Origin: Bacteroidaceae bacterium
GTDB taxonomy: Bacteria; Bacteroidota; Bacteroidia; Bacteroidales; Bacteroidaceae
NCBI GenBank assembly: GCA_017542145.1
Contig: JAFXXQ010000007.1
Coordinates: 1-63,374, forward strand
Length of the DNA stretch: 63,374 nt
Reading direction: 5' to 3'
Below, piece after piece: positions 45,053 through 54,092 of this stretch. Every line of letters begins with the position of its first letter. Positions within the stretch are counted from its first letter, which is position 1. The notes under the pieces were generated by a model. The model saw nothing but the letters and a program-made list of their open reading frames with translations, was not told where the DNA came from and searched no databases. The position numbers and the translations under genes were made by a program.

Positions 45053-45934
45053 ATGATTATCGACACCCATACGCACATCTACACAGATGACTTCGATGCC
45101 GACCGCGACGACGTCGTTACGCGCGCCATCGAGGCTGGCGTCGGAATCATGCTCCTACCTAACATCAACGCCGAGTCCGTCGCCCCCTTGCTGGACACCT
45201 GCCACAAGTGGCCCGACGTCTGCTTCCCCCTCATCGGTCTCCACCCCGAGGACGTCCGCGAGGACTACGCCGACGTGCTGGCAGAGATGGAAAGGTTCTT
45301 TTTTGGACAACAAGTCAACAGGTCAACAGGTCAACAAGTGGATGTCCCCTTTTCACAGCGTGTCGACTCGTTGACTTGTAGACTTGTCGACTCTTTCATC
45401 GGCATTGGCGAAGTGGGGCTGGACTTCTACTGGGACACAACTTACAAGGCAGAACAATTGCGCGCCTTTGAGCAGCAGTTAGGCTGGGCTGCAACGTATC
45501 GCCTGCCCGTTGTCATACATCAGCGAGCCGCCTTTGACGAACTCTATTCCCTCATGGAGAAATACCGCAACGAGGCCCTGAAAGGCATCTTCCATTGCTT
45601 CGGCGGCACAGCGGAGGAAGCCGAGAAGCTGCTCTCTTTCCCTGGTTTCATGCTCGGCATAGGCGGTACGGTGACCTACAAGAAATCCACACTACCCAAC
45701 GTACTGCGCCAGTCCGTCCCCCTCAGCCGCATTGTCGTGGAAACCGATGCGCCCTATCTGGCTCCCGTTCCACATCGCGGGCAGCGCAACGAGCCTTCCT
45801 TCATCGTCGATACGATTCGCCATCTTGCCGATATCTATAGCGTCACCCCCGAAGCTGTTGCCGAGCAGACTGCTGCTAATGCGCGCATGCTCTTCCCCAC
45901 CCTGCAACGCAGATTAGCAACCGAGAAAAAATAG
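45053..45934 (+). CDS. TatD-family metal-dependent hydrolase with repeat-derived insert
   Basis: A 293-residue TIM-barrel nuclease-like protein. Metal ligands are visible: DTHTHIY (His 6 and 8 region), GIGEVGLDFYWD, VVIHQRA, FHCFGG and VVETDAPYLAP. TatD members are DNases or deacylases; the precise substrate is not known. Bases 45303-45392 encode an extra segment of about 30 residues (QQVNRSTGQQVD ... SLTCRLVDS) between the strand-forming parts before the GEVGLD motif. This makes the protein longer than the usual 255-265 residues. Confidence 0.9.
   Translation: MIIDTHTHIYTDDFDADRDDVVTRAIEAGVGIMLLPNINAESVAPLLDTCHKWPDVCFPLIGLHPEDVREDYADVLAEMERFFFGQQVNRSTGQQVDVPFSQRVDSLTCRLVDSFIGIGEVGLDFYWDTTYKAEQLRAFEQQLGWAATYRLPVVIHQRAAFDELYSLMEKYRNEALKGIFHCFGGTAEEAEKLLSFPGFMLGIGGTVTYKKSTLPNVLRQSVPLSRIVVETDAPYLAPVPHRGQRNEPSFIVDTIRHLADIYSVTPEAVAEQTAANARMLFPTLQRRLATEKK
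45303..45392 (+). repeat. In-frame inverted GTCAACAGG array in tatD
   Basis: CAACAAGTCAACAGGTCAAC words are followed, after about 26 bases, by the inverse set GACTCGTTGACTTGTAGACTTG. The whole array is in frame and could fold as a hairpin in the tatD mRNA. Confidence 0.8.
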
Positions 45935-46099
45935 CCCCCCACCATCTTCCGTGCCCCGAAAGGGCAATGAGCGAACGTTCATCGCGATGATTTTAATCAT
46001 TCATCGCAATGGTTACTCAACGGAATAAGGGAATGACAACTTGTCTGCCTTATTCTGTTGGCTGTAGGTTAACAGCATAGACAGCCCGCCTCTATCACG
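45935..46099. other. Convergent intergenic region with hairpins
   Basis: 165 bases between tatD and the thioesterase gene. TTCATCGCGATGA and TTCATCGCAATGG repeat with an ATGATTTTAATCAT palindrome between them, and GGAATAAGG pairs with CCTTATTC. Probably a two-way terminator. No gene. Confidence 0.5.
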
Positions 46100-46810
46100 T
46101 CAGGAAAAAGCCGTGAATTCGACAATGGCACATACCTCATCGCCCACGGAGAGTGCGACAACAAGGACATCGCCCAGACAAAATAGCGTAGGAATCAGCA
46201 CATCGCCCAGTTTGGCAGCAATGCGATATTCAACCCTCAGACCACCTACTTCAAAGCCTTCGGGAAGCAGTTCCATCGCCATGCGGACGTAGTTAGCGTT
46301 GTTGACGTGACGGTTGTAATCGATGTCAGCCTTCATTACAGAAATAGGCGAGCAATGGCTTCCTCCTTCCTTCGGGAGGATGATGCGCCGGTCCTTGTAA
46401 TTCATCTCCAGCTGAGGGTCCAACGTCATAGAGGCAATTGCCGCCCTGTCCACCCGCTTGAGCCTGCCCGTCATTTTATCCACAAAAGCCCCTGTACTCC
46501 ACGTCTTGTAGCAGGGACGGCCATCGGCATCATAGATAAACGTATTGCGGAAGCCGAACATCGGCTTCATGTCATACACCGAGGTTGTCACCGTCAGTTC
46601 TTCCTTGAAAACGGGTACGCGGAGCACCTCCATCTGACGCGAAGCCAGCAACTGGGCCATCTGCTGCTCGGCAAAGTATTGCTTCAGGCAAGGCTCACTA
46701 TCTATCCACATCTCGGAACAGTCCTGCATCATCTGGAGTGCCGAATAGAGTTTCAGCCGTCCCTCGCAGTCGCAGGTGCTTGTCGTCACTTTATAATGTA
46801 AGCTGTACAT
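46100..46810 (-). CDS. Acyl-ACP thioesterase
   Basis: A 236-residue double hot-dog protein. The segment MKADIDYNRHVNNANYVRMAME near residue 165 is the FatA/FatB signature with its catalytic Asn/His region, and the N-terminal half shows the usual first hot-dog. It releases free fatty acids from acyl carrier protein. In Bacteroidetes this is often a stand-alone gene. It lies about 70 bases downstream of the DUF1349 gene on the same strand. Confidence 0.88.
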   Translation of the reverse strand: MYSLHYKVTTSTCDCEGRLKLYSALQMMQDCSEMWIDSEPCLKQYFAEQQMAQLLASRQMEVLRVPVFKEELTVTTSVYDMKPMFGFRNTFIYDADGRPCYKTWSTGAFVDKMTGRLKRVDRAAIASMTLDPQLEMNYKDRRIILPKEGGSHCSPISVMKADIDYNRHVNNANYVRMAMELLPEGFEVGGLRVEYRIAAKLGDVLIPTLFCLGDVLVVALSVGDEVCAIVEFTAFS

Positions 46811-46879
46811 GCGCTCCTTTCGTTTCTATCCTTTACTTTCAAATCCATAAGGGCACTCATAATGCCCGAACCGTTTTCG

Positions 46880-47527
46880 TTATTTGTTCTTCTCCAACCA
46901 CTCCAAGCGGTGCTGATCGGGCAGATGCTTAATCTGAAAGTGTTCAAAACATGCCTTAAAACCCTCGCCATCGGGACAGGCGGCCATCATGCCTACCATG
47001 ACGGGGGTATTGTCCTGCAGCCAGCAGTTGCGCATCATGACGTACGTCTTGTCATCAAAGGAATAGAAAATCTCCACAGCATCGAGCCGGCGCACAGCCT
47101 TTATCCATACAGAGGGCACGGGGTTGTCGAGCGTAATGACGCTCCAGTCGCTGGTATGATGGGTGACGACTGCGCTGAGGTTGTACTTGCCATCAACGTA
47201 TTCGATGCCGGCCTTGATATAGTTCTCCTTGTCTATACGGAGCATCAGCCCTGCCTGATCGAAGCGAGTCACATAGTCACCGGAAATTTTCACCTTCACT
47301 TCGAACTCTCCTCCTCTGATGGTATAAAGCACAGGGCCGTCATCGACAGTAAAGCCATAGTGCGATATGCGCCAGAAATCGCTATGCGGCGTGACATCCA
47401 TCGTCAGCGTGCCGTCTTTGATTTCCCATTTCTCGGGTTCGTTGAACCACTGCATTTTATCTAACACTTGCGCCATGACCGTCGTCATGGTCATCATCAT
47501 AACGATTGAGAACAAATATTTTTTCAT
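46880..47527 (-). CDS. DUF1349 secreted protein
   Basis: A 215-residue protein from the ATG at 47527 with a Met-rich signal peptide (FSIVMMMTMTTVMA, cut before Gln). The mature part is a concanavalin-like beta-sandwich of the DUF1349 family: FWRISHYGFTVDDGPVLY, FDQAGLMLRIDKENYIKAGIEYVDG, and ACFEHFQIKHL. Relatives bind or process sugars, but the function is not defined. Tandem ATG codons upstream give a longer, less likely start. Confidence 0.82.
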   Translation of the reverse strand: MKKYLFSIVMMMTMTTVMAQVLDKMQWFNEPEKWEIKDGTLTMDVTPHSDFWRISHYGFTVDDGPVLYTIRGGEFEVKVKISGDYVTRFDQAGLMLRIDKENYIKAGIEYVDGKYNLSAVVTHHTSDWSVITLDNPVPSVWIKAVRRLDAVEIFYSFDDKTYVMMRNCWLQDNTPVMVGMMAACPDGEGFKACFEHFQIKHLPDQHRLEWLEKNK

Positions 47528-47632
47528 ACTGCTTGTTTGAAATTTCCCTGCAAAAATATGGTTTTTTTGTAAGACAAACAAAAAAACACCATAAACAAAA
47601 GAAGGGCATTCATCACGAACTCCCTTCTTCTG

Positions 47633-47707
47633 CGGTGCGTACGGGACTCGAACCCGTGACCTCCTGCGTGACAGGCAGGCATTCTAACCAGGCTGAACTA
47701 ACGCACC
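47633..47707 (-). tRNA. tRNA-Asp (anticodon GTC)
   Basis: A complete cloverleaf: acceptor GGTGCGT with ACGCACC, anticodon loop CTGTCAC (GTC), T-arm GGGTTCGAGTCCC. No encoded CCA. On the minus strand CTTG (47811-47814), a 19-base spacer and TACCTTTG (47784-47791) give a strong promoter about 75 bases upstream. Confidence 0.93.
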
Positions 47708-47783
47708 AATCTAACTATCTAAAACTATTATGAAAACGCTTTTTACACTTTTCTTATATGCTTGTCCTCCCGGATTGCGGTTG

Positions 47784-47814
47784 CAAAGGTACACACTTTT
47801 TTTGTACCTGCAAG
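47784..47814 (-). promoter_or_regulatory. Promoter of tRNA-Asp
   Basis: Minus strand: CTTG at 47811-47814, 19-base spacer, TACCTTTG at 47784-47791. Consensus Bacteroidetes form. Confidence 0.7.
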
Positions 47815-47832
47815 CGTTTTTCGGTTTTTTTT

Positions 47833-48336
47833 TCAAAAAAAACGCTGCACAACCACCAAATCGTGCTTTTTGCCTTTTGTTACTACCCACTCTGGCAATA
47901 CAGCAACTTCTGCAAAGCCCATTTTTTCAAACAGATGGCGGCAGGCGGCATTGTCAGCAAATATCTGGCAAAAAATCATGCGCAACCCTAATGTGTGGGC
48001 AGCATAATCGCAGAGCAACGAGAGTGCCTCTTGTCCCACGCCTCGCCCGCGGCAGGAGCTATCGACTAACAGCCCCAATTCGGCACGTCCGTCAAGGGGA
48101 CTGAAGTTAAACAGATCGACAATGGCCTCCGCTTCTCCACCCTTGATGGGCTGCACCATCAGGCGAAGCTGCTTCTCGGCAAAGAAATCGTTCTTACACG
48201 TGAGAATATACTGCTTAAGTGCATAGCGCGAATAAGGCATGTGGCATGACGACACAGTCCAGACTTCGGGGTCGTTCTCCAAGCGAAACAGTAAATCGAG
48301 GTCTTCGGGTTCAGGAGCGCGGAGGAAATAGGGCAT
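47833..48336 (-). CDS. GNAT acetyltransferase, RimJ/SpeG type
   Basis: A 167-residue single-domain acetyltransferase. The acetyl-CoA loop is seen in SCRGRGVGQEAL near residue 95, after the strand GRAELGLLVD, and the C-terminal NAACRHLFEKMGFAEVAVLPEWV is typical of RimJ/SpeG-like members. The substrate (protein N-terminus, polyamine or small molecule) is unknown. The gene end lies very close to the tRNA-Asp promoter. It is the last gene of a recR to acetyltransferase set on the minus strand. Confidence 0.88.
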   Translation of the reverse strand: MPYFLRAPEPEDLDLLFRLENDPEVWTVSSCHMPYSRYALKQYILTCKNDFFAEKQLRLMVQPIKGGEAEAIVDLFNFSPLDGRAELGLLVDSSCRGRGVGQEALSLLCDYAAHTLGLRMIFCQIFADNAACRHLFEKMGFAEVAVLPEWVVTKGKKHDLVVVQRFF

Positions 48337-48378
48337 ATAGAATAATAAAATTAGGAACCAAAAATGAGGAATGAAGAT

Positions 48379-49566
48379 CTATTGTTTTCCCACTACGAAA
48401 CTTTCATTGATGAGCATTCCCGTGCGGGAAGACCAAGTGCCAAGCCGCAGATCGTTGTCGGCTGTTACTGCGAGGTTGCGCAGTATGGTGCCATAGCTGT
48501 AGCTGTCGGTATCATAGACTACCATATCATGCGCTTCCCAGAGGTCAGGACGCGAGAGATGTCCCTCGGGCAGCGTCTCACCCGTGCCCTGAATACAGGC
48601 GAAGGGCACAGACGGGTAACGATGCTGGTAGAGGGCGCTGGCTTCGCACAGCATCTCCTCACTTCCCACGAACAGGGGGCGATAGGCAACGGTTTCGTTC
48701 CCAGATCGAATGTTACGGCGGAACTGATTGCCGATATAGGCAAAAGCTGAGCGAATCCAGATGGCTGCGCTGATAGGCAGCGAAACCAGCAAACCATAGC
48801 GGTGGAAATGCTTGTTGAAGAATAGCTGCATGGCGTTGTAAAACGTATAGACGTAGCGGAAGGAGGTTTTCTGGGTGCTCTCGCCCTTATAGTGAAGGAT
48901 CGGCGAAGGACTGTAGTAGTTCCTGTAGCCTTCCTTTAGCAGACGATAGGAGAGGTCGATGTCCTCGCCGTACATGAAGAAACTCTCGTCAAGCAGTCCG
49001 ACTTTGTCAAGTGCCTCGCGGCGCAACATCATGTAGGCTCCAGAGATAATCTCTATCTCATTCTCCACATTCTCGTCGAGATAGCGCATGTAGTAACGTC
49101 CGAAGGTGCGACTGCGGGGAAAGAGCTTCGTCAGACCAGACATTTTGCAGAACGCTACGAAAGGAGTGGGCAACCCACGTCGCGACTCTAAGGCGAAACT
49201 ACCGTCGGTACGCAGCATGCGCGTACCCGAACCGCCCGCATCAGGATGGCCGTCCATCAGACGTACGCTATCAGCCAGCGTTTGCTCAGCAACAATAGTG
49301 TCAGGATTCAGCAGCAACACGTAACGCCCTGTCGATTGACGGATGGCCTGATTATTGGCACGTGCAAAACCCACATTCTCCGTATTGCAGATATAATGGA
49401 CCTGCGGATAGCGCTCTTTCAAATAAGGTATAGAGCCGTCGGACGACACATTATCAACCACAAACACTTCGTAATCGAAAGGGCACACGGAGCGGAACAC
49501 CGCATCGAGGCATTGCTCCACGTAGTACTTGACGTTGTAGTTGACAATGATTATCGAGAGATCCAT
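48379..49566 (-). CDS. Family 2 glycosyltransferase
   Basis: A 395-residue GT-A enzyme starting at the ATG at 49566 (MDLSIIIVNYNVKYYVEQCLDAVF). Donor and metal motifs are VVDNVSSDGS, LLLNPDTIV and GEDIDLSYRLLKEGYR. A hydrophobic segment near residue 265 may attach it to the membrane. The extra C-terminal 110 residues are not catalytic. It resembles rhamnosyltransferase-like enzymes of surface polysaccharide synthesis. An in-frame extension upstream belongs to the preceding gene region and is rejected; the start shares one base with that gene's stop. Confidence 0.9.
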   Translation of the reverse strand: MDLSIIIVNYNVKYYVEQCLDAVFRSVCPFDYEVFVVDNVSSDGSIPYLKERYPQVHYICNTENVGFARANNQAIRQSTGRYVLLLNPDTIVAEQTLADSVRLMDGHPDAGGSGTRMLRTDGSFALESRRGLPTPFVAFCKMSGLTKLFPRSRTFGRYYMRYLDENVENEIEIISGAYMMLRREALDKVGLLDESFFMYGEDIDLSYRLLKEGYRNYYSPSPILHYKGESTQKTSFRYVYTFYNAMQLFFNKHFHRYGLLVSLPISAAIWIRSAFAYIGNQFRRNIRSGNETVAYRPLFVGSEEMLCEASALYQHRYPSVPFACIQGTGETLPEGHLSRPDLWEAHDMVVYDTDSYSYGTILRNLAVTADNDLRLGTWSSRTGMLINESFVVGKQ

Positions 49567-50096
49567 CAGCTTTCCTCTTTCGTTTCCGTTTCCTCGTCTG
49601 GCTGAATAATCGTCTCCGTTTCCTGCGGTTCCGCCAAAGGCGATTCGGGCAGAGGTTCCTCCTTCATCGTCAGTTCTGTGGCAACGCCCTCCCTCGTGGG
49701 CCAGCAGAAGAGCGAGGCGACAACGCCGATGAGGGCGCAGTAGCCACACATATTATCTGCTGTCATGTAATAGATTGAGATGTTCACCAGCACAACGGTC
49801 ACAAACATAGCCAGACGTATTTCGCTCCACTTCACGTAACGACGGCGGCGTGCCGTATCATCGTCCATATATACCATGCGGATGAGTGCCTTGTGGAAGG
49901 ACTTCAGCGCCACAGGCGTAAGGACAACAGCCAGCAGGATGCCGGCACTCTCGGCTATGTAAATGGCTGTGACATTGCCTACCAGTTCCCCTTTTACAAA
50001 GACATGCGTTTCGTAGAGCACCACCAGCAACACAGCCAACAGCACGTAGGCCACGAATTCCCAGCGAAGGCAACGAAGTATTTGTTTATTAGTCAT
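49566..50096 (-). CDS. Membrane protein with acidic tail, unknown function
   Basis: A 176-residue protein with about four predicted membrane helices (near 13-31, 42-62, 90-110 and 115-132) and a cytosolic, very acidic C-terminus (PEEEP- and TETE-like residues after 140). No named family was recognised; the pattern is common for small inner-membrane proteins next to recR in Bacteroidetes. It follows recR by 18 bases and overlaps the glycosyltransferase start by one base. Confidence 0.7.
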   Translation of the reverse strand: MTNKQILRCLRWEFVAYVLLAVLLVVLYETHVFVKGELVGNVTAIYIAESAGILLAVVLTPVALKSFHKALIRMVYMDDDTARRRRYVKWSEIRLAMFVTVVLVNISIYYMTADNMCGYCALIGVVASLFCWPTREGVATELTMKEEPLPESPLAEPQETETIIQPDEETETKEES

Positions 50097-50114
50097 AGGA
50101 TTGAGTTTTATATT

Positions 50115-50735
50115 TTATCTTGATGAGCCATCGAAGGGGGTACGGTTGATGAGTGAGCGCCCCAGCGTTGCCTCGTCGGTATATTGCAGCTCGTCACCCA
50201 CAGAAAGACCACGCGAGAGCACAGAAAGCCTGACATTAAAGGGTGACAGTTTGCGGTAGAGATAATAGTTCGTCGTGTCGCCCTCCATTGTAGAGCTAAG
50301 GGCAAAAATCACCTCCTCTACCCCTCCAGCACGTACCCGCTCCACAAGGCTGTCAATCTCAAGGTCGGCAGGGCCTATTCCATCCATAGGCGAAATGACG
50401 CCCCCCAGCACATGATAGAGCCCATGATAGATGCTTGTATTCTCAAGGGCGATGACGTCGCGCACGGTTTCCACAACACATACTATCGAGCTATCGCGAC
50501 GCGGATTGGCACATATCTCGCATGTATCCGTGTCCGAAATATTATGGCACACATGACAATAACGCACCCCGTGCCGTAGTTCCGTCAGAGCCGAGCCTAA
50601 CGCATCGGCTTCTTTCACAGGTTGGTGCAGCAGATGGAGCACCAGCCGTAGTGCCGTACGTCTTCCTATACCCGGAAGCTTCGCCAGTTCGCCTACTGCA
50701 CGCTCCAAAAGTGCCGATGAATACTGCTCTAACAT
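50115..50735 (-). CDS. recR: Recombination mediator RecR
   Basis: A 206-residue protein. It has the helix-hairpin-helix [15 protein letters not shown], the four-cysteine zinc finger CHVC ... CEIC near residues 58-73 and the TOPRIM domain beginning with SIVCVVE. RecR loads RecA at gaps with RecO. The ATG at 50735 is chosen since the upstream ATG at 50771 overlaps the promoter element TATCTTTG (50769-50776) and cannot be in the mRNA. Confidence 0.95.
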   Translation of the reverse strand: MLEQYSSALLERAVGELAKLPGIGRRTALRLVLHLLHQPVKEADALGSALTELRHGVRYCHVCHNISDTDTCEICANPRRDSSIVCVVETVRDVIALENTSIYHGLYHVLGGVISPMDGIGPADLEIDSLVERVRAGGVEEVIFALSSTMEGDTTNYYLYRKLSPFNVRLSVLSRGLSVGDELQYTDEATLGRSLINRTPFDGSSR

Positions 50736-50768
50736 CCGATTCTGGGGTCTTTCCTTCGATTTTGCGTG

Positions 50769-50776
50769 CAAAGATA
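50769..50776 (-). promoter_or_regulatory. -7 element of recR, decides the start
   Basis: TATCTTTG on the minus strand. Transcription would begin near 50762, downstream of the 50771 ATG, so the 50735 ATG is the start. Confidence 0.7.
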
Positions 50777-50798
50777 CGGATAATCCAAAGAAAAACCC

Positions 50799-50806
50799 TA
50801 CCTTTG
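50799..50806 (+). promoter_or_regulatory. -7 element of engB
   Basis: TACCTTTG, 30 bases before the ATG at 50836; divergent from the recR element. Confidence 0.65.
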
Positions 50807-50835
50807 TGCCGAAAATCTATTATATTTCCCTGTTC

Positions 50836-51438
50836 ATGGAGATAAAAAGCGCCACCTTCGTCATAAGCAACACCGACATTTCCCGCTGTCCGCAGGACGG
50901 ACTGCCTGAATATGCCTTCATAGGCCGCTCGAATGTCGGTAAGTCGAGCCTCATCAACATGCTCACCCGTCGGCACGGGTTGGCCATGACTTCCTCTACC
51001 CCAGGCAAGACGTTGCTCATCAACCATTTCCTCATCAATAATGCCTGGTACATTGTTGACCTTCCAGGCTACGGTTACGCCAGCCGAGGCAAGGAGCAAC
51101 GCGATAAATTGCGACACATCATTGAGAGCTACATTCTCGACCGTATGCAGATGACCAACCTTTTCCTGCTCATCGACAGCCGCCATGCCCCTCTGCCCAT
51201 CGACCTTGAGTTCATCGAATGGCTGGGCGAAAATGAGGTACCCTTCTCCATCGTATTCACGAAAGCCGATAAGCTGAGCCGTACCGGCCTGCAATCGAAT
51301 GTCAAAGCCTACCTTGAAAAGCTCTCTGAGCAATGGGAGGAGCTGCCACCCCATTTCGTCACCTCAGCCGAGAAGGGGACAGGACGCGAGGAGCTGCTGG
51401 ATTACATAGCCCAAATCAATGCTTCGCTGAAGGAATAA
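50836..51438 (+). CDS. engB: Ribosome biogenesis GTPase EngB (YsxC/YihA)
   Basis: A 200-residue GTPase needed for large-subunit assembly. G1 is GRSNVGKSS (near residue 33), then TSSTPGKT (G2), DLPGYG (G3), TKAD (G4) and SAEKG (G5). The start at 50836 ([12 protein letters not shown]) matches the usual N-terminus; the upstream ATG at 50806 lies on the promoter element. Divergent from recR. Confidence 0.96.
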   Translation: MEIKSATFVISNTDISRCPQDGLPEYAFIGRSNVGKSSLINMLTRRHGLAMTSSTPGKTLLINHFLINNAWYIVDLPGYGYASRGKEQRDKLRHIIESYILDRMQMTNLFLLIDSRHAPLPIDLEFIEWLGENEVPFSIVFTKADKLSRTGLQSNVKAYLEKLSEQWEELPPHFVTSAEKGTGREELLDYIAQINASLKE

Positions 51439-51493
51439 CGCTAAAAAACGTAAAAAAACTCGTTGGGATGCGCATTTTTCAAAACAAAATTCC

Positions 51494-51638
51494 TACCTTT
51501 GCGCATCCAATTTAGGAAACGGTCTGTAAAGACCAACCAAATCCACACTTAAAAGAAAAAATCGGGCTCGGGCTTCGCCTGCCAATTATCTTCCGTAGAG
51601 GAGATAGTATGTAATGCCCTATTCACACATGTACCTTT
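51494..51638 (+). promoter_or_regulatory. rho promoter element and leader
   Basis: TACCTTTG at 51494-51501 gives a leader of about 130 bases before the rho start. A GGTCT/AGACC hairpin lies at 51521-51534. A long leader fits rho autoregulation, but no specific signal was identified. Confidence 0.5.
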
Positions 51639-53906
51639 ATGTATAACATCATTCAACTCAACAAGAAAGAAGTACAGGAACTGCAAGACATTGCCGCAGA
51701 ATTCAACATCAAGAACGCCAAATCATTTGAGAAGCGCGACCTTATCTACCAGATTCTCGATGCGCAAGCCATAGCCGGTTCCCAGAAAGCTGCCGAAAAA
51801 GAGGCTGCCGCTGAAAAGAAACAACGCAACCGCATCAACAAGACGGGTACCATCAGCAAAGTCTATTCAGCCAATCAGGACAAAGGCAAGAAATTCGATG
51901 AAATTCCCCAAACTGTAGCTAAGCCGATGGAACAGCGAGAACAGAAGAATCAGTCCGCAGAGAGCAACGGTAATAAACCTGACGCAACAACCGAAATGGC
52001 AACAAAACAAGAGAAAAAACAGAACGCCGAACCGCAGAAGAAGAAGAACGACGCTCAGCCAAAGACTGAAGAGCCCAAGCAGGAGATGAAAGCTCAAGAA
52101 GGAACCCCTTCAACTTCTACCGACACAGAGGTCACTCCCCCAAAGAAACGTCGCGGGCGCAAGCCGAAGGCTCTTGTCGAGGCAGAGGAAGCCGCTACTA
52201 CCGCTATAGAACAAGCAACGACTATCGACATACCCGTTCACAACGAAACTGACTTCGTGCCCATCGAGGATATGCCTTCTGAAGCTGCTGCGCTTCCTAT
52301 GGAACTTATCGACAAATTTGAGCAGACCAAACTGGAAGAGCCGCAATCCAAATCCACCCGTGGAAGAAAGAAGAAAAAAGCTGCCCAGCCTGCAGGCAAC
52401 ACAAACAATACGGACAACGTCCCTACCCTCTTTGGCGATGAAATAGCCATGGAGGCAACAGAAGACGAAGAGAATACTCCCGTTCAGGAAACAGGAGCTC
52501 CGTCACCTGCACAACAGGGAAAAACAGCCAAGCCGGAATCCGGTGATGCCAACCGTCCGCAGCCTCTCCGCCGCATGGACACGCAACAGCGCATCCTCGA
52601 AGCAGAGCGACGCTTGCAAGAACGTCAAGGGCGCATCGACGAAGAGGAGCGACGCCTGCAAGAACAGGAGCGACGTGCTCAAGAGAAGGAGGAACGCCGC
52701 CAGCAAGAGCAGCAACGCCAGGAACTGGAACGTCAGGCCAAGCAGGAAGAGGAGAGACGCAAGGCCGAGATGGAACGCCTGTACGATTTTGGCGATAGAA
52801 TCAAGTGTTTGGGTGTACTGGAAATCCTGCCCGACAACTTCGGTCTGCTCCGCTCGTCCGACTATAACTACCTCCCCTCGCCCGATGACGTCTACGTCTC
52901 GCAAAACCAAATCAAACACTACGGCCTCAAAACAGGCGATGTCGTCGAAGGCGTCATCCGTCCCGCTAAAGAGGGAGAGAAGTACTTCCCGCTATCTTAC
53001 ATTGAGAAGATTAACGGTTTGGAGCCAGAAATCGTGCGCGACCGTGTTCCCTTCGAACACCTCACGCCCCTCTTCCCTGATGAGAAGTTCCAGCTCTGCA
53101 CAGGAAACAACGACAACCTTTCTGCCCGCGTCGTCGATCTCTTCTCGCCCATCGGCAAGGGCCAGCGCGGCCTCATCGTCGCCCAGCCCAAGACGGGTAA
53201 GACCATCCTACTGAAAGACATCGCCAACGCCATTGCCGCCAACCATCCTGAAGTTTACATGATGGTGCTGCTCATTGACGAACGTCCTGAAGAAGTGACG
53301 GATATGGCGCGAAGCGTCAATGCCGAAGTAATTGCCTCCACCTTTGACGAGCCTGCCGAGCGTCACGTGAAGATTGCCGGCATCGTGCTGGAGAAAGCCA
53401 AGCGCATGGTGGAATGCGGACACGACGTTGTCATCTTCCTCGACTCCATCACACGCCTTGCGCGTGCCTATAATACGGTAGCCCCCGCCTCAGGCAAAGT
53501 GCTGTCAGGTGGTGTTGATGCCAATGCCCTCCACAAGCCCAAGCGCTTTTTCGGCGCCGCCCGCAACATCGAGAACGGCGGCTCGCTCACGATCATCGCC
53601 ACAGCCCTTATCGACACGGGCAGCAAGATGGACGAAGTCATCTTCGAGGAATTCAAGGGCACAGGCAATATGGAACTGCAGCTCGACCGCACCCTCAGCA
53701 ACAAACGCATCTTCCCTGCTGTCAACATCATGGCCTCCAGCACGCGACGCGATGACTTGCTGCACGACCAGGATACGCTCAACCGTATGTGGATTCTGCG
53801 CAAATACCTCTCAGACATGAATCCCATCGAAGCAATGGACTTCGTCAAAGGCCGTTTGGAAGACACGAAATCCAACGAAGAATTCCTTTTAAGCATGAAT
53901 TCCTAA
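51639..53906 (+). CDS. rho: Transcription termination factor Rho with large disordered insertion
   Basis: A 755-residue hexameric RNA helicase, far longer than the 419 residues of E. coli Rho. Residues 1-45 are the SAP-like N-domain. Residues 55-375 are a Gln/Glu/Lys/Arg-rich low-complexity insertion, ending in a charged coiled coil. The RNA-binding cold-shock-like domain starts near 383 ([21 protein letters not shown]), the ATPase P-loop is PKTGKT near 513 and Walker [10 protein letters not shown] near 597. In Bacteroides, a related insertion is reported to drive phase separation of Rho. Ends at the terminator 53992-54015. Confidence 0.96.
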   Translation: MYNIIQLNKKEVQELQDIAAEFNIKNAKSFEKRDLIYQILDAQAIAGSQKAAEKEAAAEKKQRNRINKTGTISKVYSANQDKGKKFDEIPQTVAKPMEQREQKNQSAESNGNKPDATTEMATKQEKKQNAEPQKKKNDAQPKTEEPKQEMKAQEGTPSTSTDTEVTPPKKRRGRKPKALVEAEEAATTAIEQATTIDIPVHNETDFVPIEDMPSEAAALPMELIDKFEQTKLEEPQSKSTRGRKKKKAAQPAGNTNNTDNVPTLFGDEIAMEATEDEENTPVQETGAPSPAQQGKTAKPESGDANRPQPLRRMDTQQRILEAERRLQERQGRIDEEERRLQEQERRAQEKEERRQQEQQRQELERQAKQEEERRKAEMERLYDFGDRIKCLGVLEILPDNFGLLRSSDYNYLPSPDDVYVSQNQIKHYGLKTGDVVEGVIRPAKEGEKYFPLSYIEKINGLEPEIVRDRVPFEHLTPLFPDEKFQLCTGNNDNLSARVVDLFSPIGKGQRGLIVAQPKTGKTILLKDIANAIAANHPEVYMMVLLIDERPEEVTDMARSVNAEVIASTFDEPAERHVKIAGIVLEKAKRMVECGHDVVIFLDSITRLARAYNTVAPASGKVLSGGVDANALHKPKRFFGAARNIENGGSLTIIATALIDTGSKMDEVIFEEFKGTGNMELQLDRTLSNKRIFPAVNIMASSTRRDDLLHDQDTLNRMWILRKYLSDMNPIEAMDFVKGRLEDTKSNEEFLLSMNS

Positions 53907-53925
53907 TCTTTTCATTGCACCAAAC

Positions 53926-53950
53926 GCGTTAGGACTGCTTACCCCTAACG
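53926..53950. repeat. CGTTAGG/CCTAACG hairpin after rho
   Basis: CGTTAGG (53927-53933) and CCTAACG (53944-53950) can pair; preceded by CAAACG. Lies between the rho stop and the main terminator. Confidence 0.5.
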
Positions 53951-53991
53951 GGTTGGGACGATAAAAAAGGCTGTAACTGGCAAAAGCAAAC

Positions 53992-54022
53992 GGGCCGCGA
54001 CTCACGTCGCGGCCCTTTCCGG
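53992..54022. terminator. Strong GC hairpin terminator between rho and the DUF3127 gene
   Basis: GGGCCGCGAC and GTCGCGGCCC form a perfect ten-pair stem around TCAC, followed by TTTCC. It serves rho and perhaps, in reverse, the convergent DUF3127 gene. Confidence 0.85.
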
Positions 54023-54092
54023 TTTCTAAAAGCTTACTTTTTGGGGAATGATATAATAAATTGATTACTATATCCTTTTCAAATGGCCCTTC

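Noticed and set aside
47708..48104. Plus-strand ORFs opposite the acetyltransferase gene
   Set aside because: Antisense of the GNAT gene and of the tRNA promoter region, without domain signals.
50771..50771. Earlier RecR start
   Set aside because: It coincides with the minus-strand promoter element, so it cannot be in the mRNA.
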